The notes under the pieces are model-generated. The model made no database searches and was not told where the DNA came from. It saw only the letters and a program-made list of their open reading frames with translations. DNA of 64,000 nucleotides from Anodontia alba. Its lineage: Eukaryota > Mollusca > Bivalvia > Lucinida > Lucinidae. This document shows, piece by piece, positions 1 through 11,507 of the stretch. Position 1 is the first letter of the stretch. The number at the start of each line of letters is the position of its first letter. Both the position numbers and the translations under genes were made by a program. Location: the NCBI GenBank assembly GCA_964016985.1, contig OZ024821.1:91130093-91194092 (forward strand). The letters are read 5' to 3'.

Positions 1-224
1 TTAACCCTGGTTCTTCTGAACCTGGATATGCTGTGCCTTTGCAAACAGTGTAGTTCCAGAAGAAGCCAACTGATCTGGAGTTCTAAGAAGCCAACTGATC
101 TGGATCTCCACTGCTTGTCATTTAGTATGTGAATTTGTATTGACAACCTGGATCAAGCAAACTGATTGGCTGACAATTAGAAGTGGGTGTGGCATCTTAA
201 TTTGTTCAGCATGACAAGGGTAAA
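1..224 (-). mobile_element. Family A MITE
   Basis: TTAA followed by degraded ends CCCTGGTTCTTCTGAA and TTCAGCATGACAAGGG. The central hairpin arm is partly deleted. Confidence 0.75.
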
Positions 225-403
225 CATGTCTCTGTCACATCCAGCATGTTATCTGTTGCAGTTCTTTTTCGTTTGTGTGTCTAAGGTTTCATATCTGGCA
301 TTTGTTTAGGCATTATTTGTTCCTTATCTCTCCTTCTTTTGATGCCTCGGTGAGGCTGTGCTTCGTGATTCTGGCATTTCCTGGGTATCTTCACTTATCG
401 TAT

Positions 404-745
404 TCGTTCTAATTACCACACATACCCCTATAATTGCACAGTCAAGCAATTCTGTTTCTTCGGATTACAGCCAGTGTACCTTTTGTCTACTTCTTTATAA
501 AGGCATATGTTGTGGGTGCCTATTTAAATTGCATTGACTTGTGGATGCAATTCAAATGGGTACCCACAACATATTCTTTTATTAAGAAAATCAGAAAAAA
601 TTGCATAAACATCATCAAATAAGTTTTTTGCTGATCATTTTTGAAGTGTACCTTTGATAGGCAGATACATATTTTATCACAAGTTTTTCCCAGTAATTTA
701 AAAAAAAAACTAAGTGCACAGTGCCATAATTAGGTCAAATATGGT
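404..745 (+). mobile_element. Family N element carrying an H-like palindrome
   Basis: TACCCCTATAATTGCACAGT to GTGCACAGTGCCATAATTAG. The hairpin CATATGTTGTGGGTGCC pairs with GGGTACCCACAACATAT. It aligns with 37.45-37.82 kb. Confidence 0.65.
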
Positions 746-827
746 ATATGTTTGGTCAACCTGGCTAGAACACAGAAAATAGAATACATGTCAAATACCA
801 TATCTGTCATAATAACTGCATTGTGAA

Positions 828-1208
828 CACAGGTTTTTTACAATTACTAGAAAATCTTATAGTAAAATATCCACCTATATAATAATAATAATAAAGACTT
901 TATTTTCAGTGGGTAACACAATTAGCTATAAGCTACTCTTCCTTGAGGCCCACTACAAATACAAATACCTATTGAGGGCCCTCTTAAAGAAAGATCAGTA
1001 AAGGACTTCATGAAGTGAATAATGGTTGTGCGATATTATTTTCAGAATTTCATTATACAATTTTGGATAAGTTGTGGATACTCATTAGAATTATCTTGAC
1101 TTGTAGAGGCAATTCTAATGAGTATCCACAATATATGTATTCATATAAAATGGGATAATACTACTAGTGTGGTAATCTGAAGTTTCTGAAATTGCTTGAC
1201 TGTATTTG
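828..1208 (-). mobile_element. Family N element, inverted, with an AT-rich insert
   Basis: Shares GAAAGATCAGTAAAGGACTT and AAATTGCTTGACTGTATTTG with the 17.9-kb copy. An ATA-repeat block (879-895) is additional. Confidence 0.55.
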
Positions 1209-1210
1209 AA

Positions 1211-1503
1211 AAGTTTGTTGGTTAGTTTGGAGTTTAACAACCCATCAACACTGTAAAGATCATGTTGAGCCAGTCAGTTTACCTAACAACATTTTTACTG
1301 GGCAGACTTAGTAAACTAGTAGTTATGCACATTCTTTCACCATAAACTAACAACTGCCCTTCTTGAATCAAAGGAAAGGAGAGAATGACAGCAGAAAATA
1401 TTTCTTGATCAATCTCCATGAAAGAATGTTGCTGGGCCTGATGGGGATCGAGCCCATGACCTCCTGATCACCAGTTCACCATCCGACCGAGCTACCCAGG
1501 CCA
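1211..1503 (-). mobile_element. tRNA-headed SINE, copy 1
   Basis: Minus-strand head with A-box TAGCTCGGTCGG and B-box GGGCTCGATCC, followed by the body shared with the copies at 13.4 and 33.8 kb (CAACATTCTTTC, AAGAAGGGCAGTTGT). It is the most diverged copy, and no clear target duplication is seen. Confidence 0.75.
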
Positions 1504-1605
1504 ACGTGTCTTTGACAAAAGCTGAGACATTGTTCACTTGGGATACAGTGTGAATCCGCAAAAATATTGTTGTGGTTTAACCAATCAAATCTTTCAAATT
1601 TTCTT

Positions 1606-1765
1606 TTAATACTTAGCATGCAGCAGACTACAGTTTGCAATATTTTACTTATTTTTCCAAAAAATAGGCTTTGACATTTCATGCAATTTGTCTCAATAGG
1701 AGACAAAAGGAGACTCCATGAAGAGCAAAAATCAGACATTAGGAAGAAAAATATCCAATATATGT
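1606..1765. mobile_element. Family G MITE, truncated
   Basis: TTAATACTTAGCATGCAGCA and GGCTTTGACATTTCATGCAA. The right half is lost. Confidence 0.65.
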
Positions 1766-1832
1766 ACACTAAAATATTAGTAAATTATAATACCTTAGGA
1801 ATAACTTTCTGTGAAAATACATGTCAGTCATT

Positions 1833-2030
1833 CTAACCTTTACCACTCTCATATTCATACATTGATAATATTTTTCTTATTTTTCCCAGAAAACAGGCTT
1901 TGACTTTTCATATAAACTGTCACCAAAGAAGACAATCTGCATGAAATGTCAAAGCCCATTGTCTGGAAAAATAAGAACAATATTTCAAGTTGTTCCTGCT
2001 GAAAATTTTACCCAGGGTGCTAAGAGTTAA
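1833..2030. mobile_element. Family G MITE
   Basis: CTAACCTTTACCACTCTCAT to CAGGGTGCTAAGAGTTAA, with long inverted arms around GACAATCTGCATGAAATGTC. Confidence 0.8.
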
Positions 2031-2072
2031 TGTGGTTAGTTACAGAAATCTAGTTAACAGTTCTAACAAACT

Positions 2073-2275
2073 ACCATAGTCACACTAAGTATTATGACAA
2101 ACAGGCCTGAGCAAACAGTGGGGACCCAAATCGGATGCCACAGAATGCCGCAGTCATTAGACATCCGGTAGTTTTTAAACACATTAACAGATAGTAAAAT
2201 GGATTTGTTCAAATTTTAAGACAAGTATCATATGGAGTTCAAGATTCAAATATTTAAGGTAAATATAGTACTTGA
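2073..2275 (+). mobile_element. Family B MITE, degraded
   Basis: CTAAGTATTATGACAAACAGGCC at the left and ATTCAAATATTTAAGGTAAAT at the right. The inner hairpin has lost most of one arm. Confidence 0.7.
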
Positions 2276-2302
2276 AACACAAATACAACAATTACCCTTT
2301 TT

Positions 2303-2516
2303 ACCGTATGTATTTGGACAGACAGGCCTGAGCAAACAGAGTAGATCCAGATGAGATGCCAAAGAATGTGGCTTCTCATCAGGGTCTACTCTGTTTGCCA
2401 CTCATCCAGCAATTTTTAGACACAGCATCAGGTAGTAAATTCAACCTGTTCAAATTTTAGAACAAGTACAGTAAGGTGTTGAGGTGTCCGAATTCTTACG
2501 GTAAATACAGTATGGC
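2303..2516 (+). mobile_element. Family B MITE
   Basis: Complete from CCGTATGTATTTGGACAGAC to CTTACGGTAAATACAGTA, with hairpin AGATGCCAAAGAATGTGGC. Confidence 0.8.
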
Positions 2517-2787
2517 AAAATAATAGGGCTTATTACAGTGGCAACAGCAGTACTTGATTACATAGCTCCAGATAAGAAGATATTCTGAGATTTTTTTTTT
2601 TTTTTTTTCAGATTTCTCCATAAAAATATAAAAGTTCTCTACCAAAAACAACAACAACAAAAAAAACCCCAAAAAAACTGTGTATTCATTAGAAGCTCCT
2701 CAGTAAGGAAAATCTCATGGGAACCACATCAGTAGGAAATGAAGGAAAACAATGTATCAAAACTTTTTAGTATCTTGTCTGAACCTT

Positions 2788-2981
2788 TAGTAATGCTCAG
2801 CATGCTGGGTAAAAATTTCAGACAATATTGAAACATTTTTTCCCAAGAAAATAACATCTGACTTTCCATGCAAACTGACTCCTTAGGAACCATTTTATAT
2901 TAATTATCAAACACTGTTTTAAGGGAAAAATATCACCAATTCGGCACCAGCTGAATTTGCCACAAGAGTGCGAAAGGTTAA
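2788..2981. mobile_element. Family G MITE, diverged
   Basis: GCTCAGCATGCTGGGTAAAA to GAGTGCGAAAGGTTAA. The second palindrome arm is replaced. Confidence 0.7.
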
Positions 2982-3001
2982 GTGCATCACTTTTACTCAT
3001 A

Positions 3002-3214
3002 CAGCACCAAGCAAAATTAAAGCAAATGGCATTTTTATTTATTTATTTATTTTTTTAGGAAATAAGGCTTGCCATTTCATGTGAACAGTCTGCTAGGCAA
3101 TTCACATAAAATGTCAAGCCTTATTTTTCTCAAAAAAAAATAAAAAAATAAAATAAATAAAACAAAAATAAAAATGTCTCCTTCTGCTGTTGTGACTGGT
3201 GTTTTAAGGGTTAA
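3002..3214. mobile_element. Family C MITE
   Basis: Palindromic arms GCTTGCCATTTCATGTGAAC and ATTCACATAAAATGTCAAGC, then AT-rich tracts. Ends GTTTTAAGGGTTAA, with TTAA at 3211-3214. Confidence 0.7.
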
Positions 3215-3243
3215 TTATACCACAATCATGCCTCTTTAATCAG

Positions 3244-3505
3244 TGAATCATGGGTGACCCCAGAAGGTTCAGAGGTGACAAATATTGATCAGCAAGACAA
3301 TCAGATCTATACATTGCTATGGGAACTTCCCAGCCAGCCATATTTATTCAATGAACTGATCCATTGGCTCCATAGTTTTAGTGGAATTCCTTGTGAAACA
3401 CTCAGTGAAATATTGGAAAATGTTACCAGAGCCAGAATCAATGATGAAATTGAGAATATAACACCATTTTTCCTGAATCGTACATTAAAGTCAAGCTGCC
3501 AGTCT
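3244..3505 (+). CDS. Putative internal exon of an unrecognised gene (left gene, exon a)
   Basis: This is a unique-sequence block between MITEs with an open frame of 87 codons. It is preceded by TTTAATCAG as acceptor and followed by GTAGGT as donor after 3505. The peptide looks natural in composition, e.g. LLWELPSQPYLFNELIHWLH and CETLSEILENVTRARINDEI, which read as amphipathic helices. The exon enters with two codon bases already supplied and leaves in phase 0. I do not recognise the family. An alternative donor lies at 3510 (phase 1), but the phase-0 donor is the one that joins in frame to the next candidate at 11362. With no transcript data this stays a prediction. Confidence 0.5.
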
Positions 3506-3685
3506 GTAGGTGCTTTTGTTTACATTTTATTTATTTCCTTTTTTAGTGAAGAAGCTAAGAATCACTTTTAAAAATTTGAAATTCCTTTTTCAAGTAAACA
3601 GGTTGTTGCTGGTTTGAAAACTGTTCAAAGTACCATATAGTACCCCAATTAAGAGGGGGTAACCATGTAATATTATTCTTATTTC

Positions 3686-3850
3686 TCCATGAAAGCTTAT
3701 GTTGTGGGCACTCCTTAGAAGCACCTCACTGAGGCACTTCTAATGAGTACCCACAACATGTGCTTTCGTGGAGAACTAAGAAAAAAAATATCATTGGCAA
3801 GGTGCCTCTAATGAGTACCCACAACATAAGTTTTTGTGGAGAAATAAGAA
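3686..3850. repeat. Family H palindrome, one and a half copies
   Basis: AGCACCTCACTGAGGCACTT is the hairpin centre. After it, a second half-arm (AATGAGTACCCACAACATAA) repeats. Confidence 0.7.
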
Positions 3851-4033
3851 AGATATTAGTATTTTTCAACTGAAAAAGGTACTACATCTGGAGCTAGATA
3901 CACAAAACATGAAACTGGTTATTATGCCATATGTGGGCATTGAAGGCAGAGATCAGCCTGCATGTATTAATTTTTGGGTCTTAGCTGTTTACATATGGCA
4001 TAAGGGTCCTTTTCTTAATACACTGTACTTCAT

Positions 4034-4233
4034 TTAACCTTTACTGCTCTCTGAGCTAATTCAGCAGATGACAAATTGGTGACATTTTTCTTACTTTTCC
4101 AGAAAATAGGATTTGACACTTCATGCAAATTGTCAATTTGCATGAAATGTCAAATCCTGTTTCCTGAGAAAAGTAAGAAAAATATTTCATTATGTCGTCT
4201 GCTGAAAATTTTACCCAGAGTGCTGAGCACTAA
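4034..4233. mobile_element. Family G MITE
   Basis: TTAACCTTTACTGCTCTCTG to CCAGAGTGCTGAGCACTAA. Palindrome centred on GCAAATTGTCAATTTGC. Confidence 0.82.
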
Positions 4234-4359
4234 TGCCTAAAATACAGCACTTGTAGATTGCATTCAGGATGCATCATCTGAATGAATGATAACGTTGGAT
4301 TCTTTTCTCTGCAAGTAGTGTGTGCTCTGTTTATCTGGACTATTTTTAACTCTGTAAGT

Positions 4360-4485
4360 ATCATTCAAAATTGCTAGACATAATTTTTATTTTATTGTTA
4401 TTTTCCTGAAAAAAATAAACAAAACAAAACATATATTAGAATGGTGTCTGCTGCTGTTATGACAGTACTTTTAGGATTACTATAA
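4360..4485. mobile_element. Family C remnant
   Basis: Ends kept as ATTTTTATTTTATTG and TGTCTGCTGCTGTTATGAC. The palindrome is deleted. Confidence 0.45.
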
Positions 4486-4576
4486 AATACCCAGCAGGTA
4501 GGTTTGTTGTTTGTTTATTTTTAAAGAAAAAAAAAAACAATCTTCATTTATAGAACTGTTCATATCTGATACATAC

Positions 4577-4775
4577 AATTTTTGTGGGATACAGTAAATG
4601 CCCTAAAATTTTGTACACTAAAGTTTCTGCCAAAATAGCATATGCAAACAGTGCTCATGAAGGAGCAATCTGATCAGGGTCTACACAATTTGTCATTCCA
4701 TAAAAAGGCAAAATTTAGGTAAAAAAAAGTATAGAATAAAGTGTTTGAAATTTTTGGACATTTACTATATACATT
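4577..4775 (-). mobile_element. Family E MITE
   Basis: TACAGTAAATGCCCTAAAAT at the left and AAATTTTTGGACATTTACTA at the right. The core hairpin is partly lost (GAAGGAGCAATCTGATCAGG). Confidence 0.72.
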
Positions 4776-4859
4776 TTTAATCAAATGAAGGTGAGCATCA
4801 ATTAGCAAGCTGCTGTTATATATTGTCTTTTCTCAGTGTACTTGCTTTATGACTATTAG

Positions 4860-5520
4860 TCCTACCACTGTCTCAGAGGGAGAATGAATACAGGTTGGCA
4901 GTTCATCCCTCCTTCCATCCATCACAGATCTTGTCCAGGTCATATACCTTGAACTGTAGGGCCTAGGTTTAATAAATTTGGTTTATGGGCACATCTGTTA
5001 GAGGTTGTGTGTCAAATACAAAAAGCAGGTCACTGTGAACCAATTTATACAGAAAAAAACAAACTTGTCTGGTGCAATCTCCTGTGCTGTATCTATTAAA
5101 GTTTCAAGATGATATGTCATGTACCAAAACTGGGTAATTGTGGCCATTTTTTTTTTATTTCTGACCCACTCTAAAGCAAAAAAACTGTCCAGTGCTTATC
5201 ACCTGTACTGTAGCTGGGCTTACCAAATCTCATGTACATCTACTGAAGTCATCGTGTCATGCATTCTATAAGACCTATACTCTGATCTCTGACATACTTT
5301 ACACAAAACAATTGCGAATCTCATCACTGTGACCTATATTTTGACTTCTGACCTACTTTTTACAGTAAAGTCTTGTCTGCAGTATATCCTCTGTACTCTA
5401 TAGACAAGCCATACCAAATTTAATGTATGGCTACATCTACTAAGACTGTCATGTCCAAAAGTAGGTCACTCTGACCTATATGTTGATTTCTGCCCTACTT
5501 TATAAAAAATGCATTTATCC
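4860..5520 (+). repeat. Degenerate tandem repeat, about 150-bp units, pearl-like
   Basis: GACCTATATTTTGACTTCTG and GACCTATATGTTGATTTCTG recur, with TACCAAATTTAATGTATGGC-type lines between. About four units, no clear ends. Confidence 0.55.
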
Positions 5521-5700
5521 TATAGAGGTTAGCCAAAATTTAGATACACATTTCAAGAAACAAACACTTTATAATATATTTCTCAAACAAAAAGATATTT
5601 GATAAATGAAACATTTTGGTAAACTTTCAAAAATATGTTAAGGAAGAGAATTTAGTGATGATTCTAGAATAATTTTCTTGTGTTCTCCACAAAAACAGTA

Positions 5701-5920
5701 CCGTAATTACCCTAAGTATTGGGACAGACAGGCTTTTGCAAACAGTTTAGACCCAGATCAGATGCTGCAGATTGCAGCATCTGATCAGGGTCTACACTGT
5801 TTGCCATACATACAGCAATATTTTAGACACGTCAGCAGGTAGTAGAATGAATTATTTCAAATTTAAGAACAGGTATGATAAGTAGATATAGTGTCCCAAT
5901 ACTTAGAGTAAATATGGAAT
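5701..5920 (+). mobile_element. Family B MITE
   Basis: One of the best copies. The ends CCGTAATTACCCTAAGTATT and AATACTTAGAGTAAATATGG are inverted, and the palindrome is centred on ATGCTGCAGATTGCAGCAT. Confidence 0.85.
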
Positions 5921-6018
5921 ATTGTAGACACTGAGGCAATTATACATAATACATATAACATGTTTTGTTGTTGTTTTTTTAATGGAAAAAAAAAAACAAA
6001 AAAAAACAACAAAAAAAC

Positions 6019-6232
6019 ATCCCAATAATATTCCCAAATAACCTTTGTTAATTTCTTATATCATACTTATCCTAAAATTTAAACAAGTCCATCAGGCTAC
6101 CATTAGGCAAACATTCTGCTGAATGGTAAATAGTGCAGACCCTGATCAAACTGCTCCTAGCAGCAGTCAGATATGGGGTCTTTGTTGTTTGCTTAAGCAT
6201 GTCTGTCTAAATATTTAGGGTTAATAGGGTAA
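6019..6232 (-). mobile_element. Family B MITE
   Basis: The right end AAATATTTAGGGTTAATAGG is intact and the left end is decayed. The hairpin variant has CTGCTCCTAGCAGCAG. Confidence 0.75.
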
Positions 6233-6244
6233 TCTGACTAGGAA

Positions 6245-6443
6245 AACTTTTATTTAATCTATTGTGATACTCATTTCCATACTTCTCCTAAAATCTGAAA
6301 AGGGTCTGTTCCACTAGCCGCAGATGTATTTAAAATATTGGTGGATGAGTGGCAAACAGTGTAGACCTTGATCAGATGCTGCAGAATGCTCTACACTGTG
6401 TGCTCAGACCTGTCTGTCCCAATATTTAGGGTTATCATGGTAA
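6245..6443 (-). mobile_element. Family B MITE
   Basis: Directly follows the previous copy, in the same orientation. One hairpin arm is partly lost. Confidence 0.72.
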
Positions 6444-6868
6444 TAGCAAGTAATCCAGAAATTCTCTCATCTGAAACAGGAACATATTTTACCAGTGTTT
6501 GCCATCTGGTATAAGGTATCTCCAATATTTGTAATCAAATTTTGCACCTACATGAAATTAGCAGTTATTTAGTATGGATTTGAGAGAAGCATATGTTCCT
6601 AATGTAATAGACTCATCTTTGTAAATACCAGATGTCAATAACACAGTGATTTAGTGAATGGTCTGTCTCACAAACATGAAGAAGAATGACTTGTTTATGG
6701 TTTCTTTGGTTATAATCCACTAAGTTTCTTTATCATCTTGTTTCACAGCTCTGATTTACGACTCTTTCAACAGCATTTCAGTATTATATGAACATGCATT
6801 GTGTTTGCAGTGCATTTGTTCTGCCTTGTTCATACACTTCTACAGCTGCTCTCCTGGATTTCTATTGA

Positions 6869-7052
6869 TCTTTGCCACACTATAAGCTAATTCAGCAAAC
6901 CATTTCCTTATTTTTCCCAGAAAATAAGCTCTGACATTTCAAGCAAATTGTGTCCCTAAGAGACAATTTACATAAAATGTTAAAGCCTATTTGCTGAAAA
7001 ATATTTCAAAATGCTGTCTGCTCAAATTTTTACACAGCATACTAGGTATTAA
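6869..7052. mobile_element. Family G MITE
   Basis: GCTCTGACATTTCAAGCAAA and GAGACAATTTACATAAAATG arms. Ends GGTATTAA. A 46-bp piece at its end (ACTAGGTATTAAACACCCAT) is repeated directly after it. Confidence 0.75.
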
Positions 7053-7342
7053 ACACCCATCCTGTCCAGTTTATATTTAAAGCCTACTAGGTATTAAACA
7101 CCCATCCTGTCCAGTTTATATTAAACCAAGGGCAAATGGAACATGGTCATATATTAATGATCAGACAGTTTTCTGACCAGAACAGGTGGTCAGCTTTCTC
7201 AGTGCTTCAACTTCTGTATCTCTGTCTCAAGCTTCAGTGTCACAACTTTTGCATTTAATGGTCTGAGCCATGCTTGAACCTACAAGCTTTAGCACCTCAG
7301 TTAAACACTGTGCTGCCAGGCTACAGCACCTCTCTACAGACA

Positions 7343-7556
7343 GTAAACCTTGTCATGCTGAATAAATTAAGATGCCATACCCACTTCTAATTTTCAGCCA
7401 ATCAGATTATTTGAACCAGATTGTTGATACAAATCCAAACACTGAATGGCAAACAGTGCAGATCCAGATCAGTTGGCTTCTTCAGAAGCCAACTGATCTT
7501 GATCTACACTGTTTGCAAAGGCAGGGCATATCCTGGTTCAGCAGGACAAGGGTTAA
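7343..7556 (+). mobile_element. Family A MITE
   Basis: Nearly complete: ends CCTTGTCATGCTGAA and TTCAGCAGGACAAGG, with a full palindrome centred on TTGGCTTCTTCAGAAGCCAA. Confidence 0.85.
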
Positions 7557-7559
7557 AAC

Positions 7560-8220
7560 ATCTTTAATGTGATATTTTTAAGTATGTAACCTTGACTTCA
7601 GATAAAATTTGGATCTGTATCTAACAAGTCCAAGTGTCATCTAAATCTGCCTAAGCAATGGTAATTTATAGGCCATTAACTGAAACAACATTCTGATGCT
7701 AATGCTGACATAGCTGCCAGCATGACTACGAACATTGCTTCCTGTACTTTAGTACAGGCGAGCTAAAAATTAATACAACCGAACGCAACTTAACTCCTAA
7801 GAAATATCATACTTATCCTAAAACAGCAGTGGCCCCCATTTCCATATTTTCTAAATGTTAGGAGTGGTAAATTTGGTAATGACACTGTGTTTTATCATAC
7901 CTGAGATAAATGCCCATCACCTGTTCCATGTATATGGTTTTGGGTGGAGCGATAGGGTCCAGACAGCATGTCTAAGGTCATATTGAGCTGGTCAATTAAC
8001 CCTTAAAGTGTGGGGAATGACATTTGTTATTTTGGAGGGGTATGCCAACTCTAAAGCCTGTCATTCTTACTATACACCAGATGCAACATTCAGAGCAAGT
8101 GCTCCCATACAGGAAGGAACCTACTTTCATACAAACATACTGCTCTTCCATAGAAAGTCAGGTGCTGGATTTTACCTACGCTAATAAAGACCGAGTACAT
8201 TGAATTTCAACTAAAAATGC
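7560..8220. other. Intergenic or intronic, nothing recognised
   Basis: Only a B-like scrap at about 7805 (ATCATACTTATCCTAAAAC) is visible; no exon signals with an open frame. Confidence 0.4.
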
Positions 8221-8221
8221 T

Positions 8222-8303
8222 GACAGAATGGTAAACCATGCAGAATCAAATCTACATGGCTTGCTCAGGCATACTTGTCCTAACATTTAGGATATATATG
8301 ATA
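8222..8303 (-). mobile_element. Family B fragment
   Basis: Only the right third remains: TGGTAAACCATGCAGA to AACATTTAGGATATATAT. Confidence 0.5.
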
Positions 8304-8435
8304 ATCAAGCGCTAAACTGAAAAGTCATTAAATCTAGATAATGAATTAGAGGTAAGCATTAATGTTCCACACCACAGAGCAATATGTGGCATTGATTCAG
8401 GAACAAAGATTCAAAACTCTTAACCACCTCTACCA

Positions 8436-8490
8436 CCATCTGTCTGCCTGTCTGTCTGTCTGTCTCTATCTCTTTCTCTCTCTCTCTCCA
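8436..8490 (+). repeat. CTGT/CT microsatellite
   Basis: CTGT repeats pass into CT repeats. Confidence 0.9.
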
Positions 8491-8736
8491 ACATGCAAGC
8501 AGATATCTCAGACATGCATGCAGACAGACCTATACAGACCATCTTCAATGCCTCATGTCTTTTCTCCATATATATCCCAGACATATTACTTTGCTCAAAG
8601 CTTTGTTAATAAATAAAGTTAATGTGCCAAGTTTTACCCATTAATGCTCTGATGCCTTCAGGACTCTCTTCCATAGTGCAAGCAGGAATGGTTCATTAGA
8701 TGCATCTATGTAAAGGAGTGTTATATAGAAATTACT

Positions 8737-9240
8737 TTAACCTTTAGCACTATCTAGGTAAATCCAGCAAACAACATAATAATGACACTTTTCTTATTTT
8801 TCCCAGAAAATAAGCTTTTATATTTAATGCAGACTTGTTGTCTTTACTGCCTATAAAATGTAAAAATCTGGGCCCAGCTGTTCAAAGCTAACGACGTTGT
8901 TAGTTAACGATTCGTTAAAATTTACATTGAGTGATTTGCAAATATTCTGGAATTTTTTGCTGAAAAAATGTGAGTAGCTTTTGCAGCTACTCACATTTTT
9001 TCAGCAAAAAGTATCAGAATATTGTGTATTGAATCCGCTAAAATAGTTAACGAAATTACCCTTAACAAGCTCGTTAAGCTAACAATGCTTTGAACAACTG
9101 GGCCAAGCATTCTAACTATTTTAAATTTAATGCTGAACATTGCTGGGTAAAAATTTCAGATGACATTTAGAAATATTTTTTCTTATTTTTCCTAGAAAAC
9201 AGGCTTTGACTTTTTATGCAAATTGTCTTCCCTTGGGAGT
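8737..9240. mobile_element. Family G pieces around an F element
   Basis: The G left half (8737-8866) is followed by F. A separate inverted G half (about 9126-9240, ATGCTGAACATTGCTGGGTA onward) follows and runs into the K repeat. Confidence 0.65.
8867..9106. mobile_element. Family F MITE
   Basis: GGGCCCAGCTGTTCAAAGCT to TTTGAACAACTGGGCC. Inner palindrome GTGAGTAGCTTTTGCAGCTA. Confidence 0.83.
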
Positions 9241-9600
9241 AAACTATCTTTCCTTGGGAGTAAATTCTGTACTTTTAGAGTACTTTTGAAAAGCGGACTA
9301 CTGAAAAAGGAAAGAATTTCTTCCCTGTGAGAGCAAAGGCTTTTGTTTTAGATTAGACCCGTGGGAGCAAATTCTTTCCCTTTAGAGTAGATCCCTTTTA
9401 AGAAGGGACTTTTGTGTCCATGAAAGCAAACAGGAAGTCACAAAAGTTATATCCTTTGTAAAACTCTTGGAAAATCTACCAACTGTATCCAGTCTGCAAA
9501 ATCTGAAAGTTAGAGACAGTTTGAGTATCCATAGAGAACCATTGTGAGACCTCTGACAAGTAACTACCAGTTTTCTCATACAAAATCAATATCACATAAT
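9222..9600 (-). repeat. Family K repeat
   Basis: GGAGCAAATTCTTTCCCTTT and CTTTTAAGAAGGGACTTTTG. It joins a G half-element at its left. Confidence 0.65.
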
Positions 9601-9798
9601 TCATAGCATGGACAGAGCTATGGACAGCCAAGTGATCCTAAATTCAGACATTGCTGTTTAAGCAATTCAGATTATTTCATATTTTCTCTACCTGCATTCA
9701 GAAATGACCAGTTATAAGAAGACATGTAAAAAGTATCCTTGAAGATAATATAGGATGAGCCAAGGGAAAGGGTATTTTCAGCCTGTAAGAAATCAGTA

Positions 9799-10970
9799 GA
9801 CTCTGTTCAGCTTGCACAGCTACTGTTCATTTTGCATACACAATCTCTGGACCTTGCAACAAGTTCAACTTACTACATGTATGTACCTATTGATAAGTCA
9901 AAAACCTGCTGGATGAACTGTAAACAGAGTAGACCCTGATCAGATGCCACAGTATGCAGCATCTGATCTAGGTCTAAACAGTTTGCCAAGCCTGTCTGTC
10001 TGAATACATCATGACAATTGTGGCTCAAACCAGCCTGATCTAACTAAGTGCTAACAGAGAAGTTTAAGTTTTGGCATTTCATGTTAATTGTCTGCCAAGC
10101 AGATGATTCACATTACATGTGAATTCTCATTTTCTTTGAAAAATAATAATGAAAATATTTAGAATGTCGTCTGCTACAATTTTGCCTGTGCATCAAAATT
10201 TAGTATTCTCTGGGCAAATTCAGCAAGTGACAAATAACAGTATTTACTCTAAGTATTGGGACACCTTATCTACTTACTATACTTGTCCTAAAATTTGAAA
10301 TAGTCAGTTCTACTACCTCTTGATGTGTCTAAAATATTGGTGTATATATGTCGAACAGAGTGGACTCTGTTCAGCTTGCACAGCTACTGTTCATTTTGCA
10401 TACACAATCTCACGACCTTGCAACAAGTTCAACTTACTACATGTATGTACCTATTGATAAGTCTAAAACCTGCTGGATGAACTGTAAACAGAGTAGACCC
10501 TGATCAGATGCCACAGTATGCAGCATCTGATCTAGGTCTAAACAGTTTGCCAAGCCTTCTGTCTGAATACATCATGACAATTGTGGCTCAGATCCAGCCT
10601 GATCTAACTAAGTGCTAATTATAACTGCAGCAGATGGCATTTTGATTTTTTTTTTTTTTCAGAGAAGTTTTGTCTTGGCATGTCAAGTTCATTGTCTGCC
10701 TAGCAGATGATTCACATTACATGTGAATTCTCATTTTCTTTGAAAAATAATAATAAAAATATTTAGAATGCTGTCTGCTACAATTTTGCCTAATGCATCA
10801 AAATTTAATATTCTCTGGGCAAATTCCGCAAGTGACAAATAACTGTATTTACTCTAAGTATTGGGACACCTTATCTACTTACTATACTTGTCCTAAAATT
10901 TGAAATAGTCAGTTCTACTACCTCTTGATGTGTCTAAAATATTCGTGTATGTATGTCAAACAGAGTAGAC
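9799..10970 (+). repeat. Tandem duplication with about 564-bp spacing
   Basis: Unit 1 (9799-10362) and unit 2 (10363 to about 10970) both begin GACTCTGTTCAGCTTGCACA. They share two truncated B cores and a C-type palindrome. Unit 2 keeps about 45 bp (around 10620-10665, with a T run) that unit 1 lacks. The junction lies inside the B hairpin arm AACAGAGT, which suggests recombination between B copies. Confidence 0.8.
10250..10362 (-). mobile_element. Family B left half
   Basis: ACTCTAAGTATTGGGACACC starts the element. It is cut at AACAGAGTGGA by the 564-bp tandem duplication. Confidence 0.75.
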
Positions 10971-11064
10971 CCTGTTCAGATGCTGCGTACTGCAGTGTCT
11001 GATCTCGAGTCTACACTGTTTGCAAAGGCCTATCTGTCCCAATACTTAGGGTTATGACGGTAAT
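10848..11064 (-). mobile_element. Family B MITE, complete sister of the half at 10.25 kb
   Basis: Runs from CTGTATTTACTCTAAGTATT to CTTAGGGTTATGACGGTAAT, with hairpin ATGCTGCGTACTGCAGTGTC. Confidence 0.82.
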
Positions 11065-11228
11065 GGTATTTTTCTTATTTTTCAAAGAAAACGGGATTAG
11101 ACATTTCATGTAAATTGTCTCCAATGGAGACAATTTGCATGAAACGTCAAATCCTGTTTTCTAAAAAAAATATGAAAAATATTTCAAACTATTGTCTGAA
11201 GTTTTCACCCAGCATGCTAAGCATTAAG
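11064..11228. mobile_element. Family G MITE lacking its left end
   Basis: Near-perfect palindrome across GTCTCCAATGGAGAC. Ends GCATGCTAAGCATTAA. It abuts the B element at its left. Confidence 0.8.
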
Positions 11229-11361
11229 GGTTATGATCCATTTTAGCTTGATACTGCCCCTATAATACTGGGTAAAGTAACAAGAAAATATGCATTATAC
11301 ACAGAAGATGGATGATTATGTGAACCTCAATATTTTGCAATCATTACTCTTTATTTTCTAG

Positions 11362-11462
11362 GCATCTGAGACAATTATTATTCCTCAGGATGCTCCTAAT
11401 CATAATGGTGTATCCTGTGGGAATGATAAAGGAAAAATGTCAGAAAAAATCTTATGTAATAA
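11362..11462 (+). CDS. Putative internal exon (left gene, exon b)
   Basis: CTTTATTTTCTAG is a good acceptor and is followed by an open phase-0 frame reading ASETIIIPQDAPNHNGVSCG and on to about codon 33. The donor could be at 11456 (GTAATA, leaving phase 1) or at 11463 (GTATAT, leaving phase 2). The sequence is not part of any repeat family I see here. It is hydrophilic and probably disordered. It joins in frame to the 3244-3505 exon, and either donor also permits a join to the candidate terminal exon at 18454. Function unknown. Confidence 0.4.
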
Positions 11463-11507
11463 GTATATGGTGCCCTTCAAGTTAAAAAGGGTCTTAACAG
11501 TGCTAGG

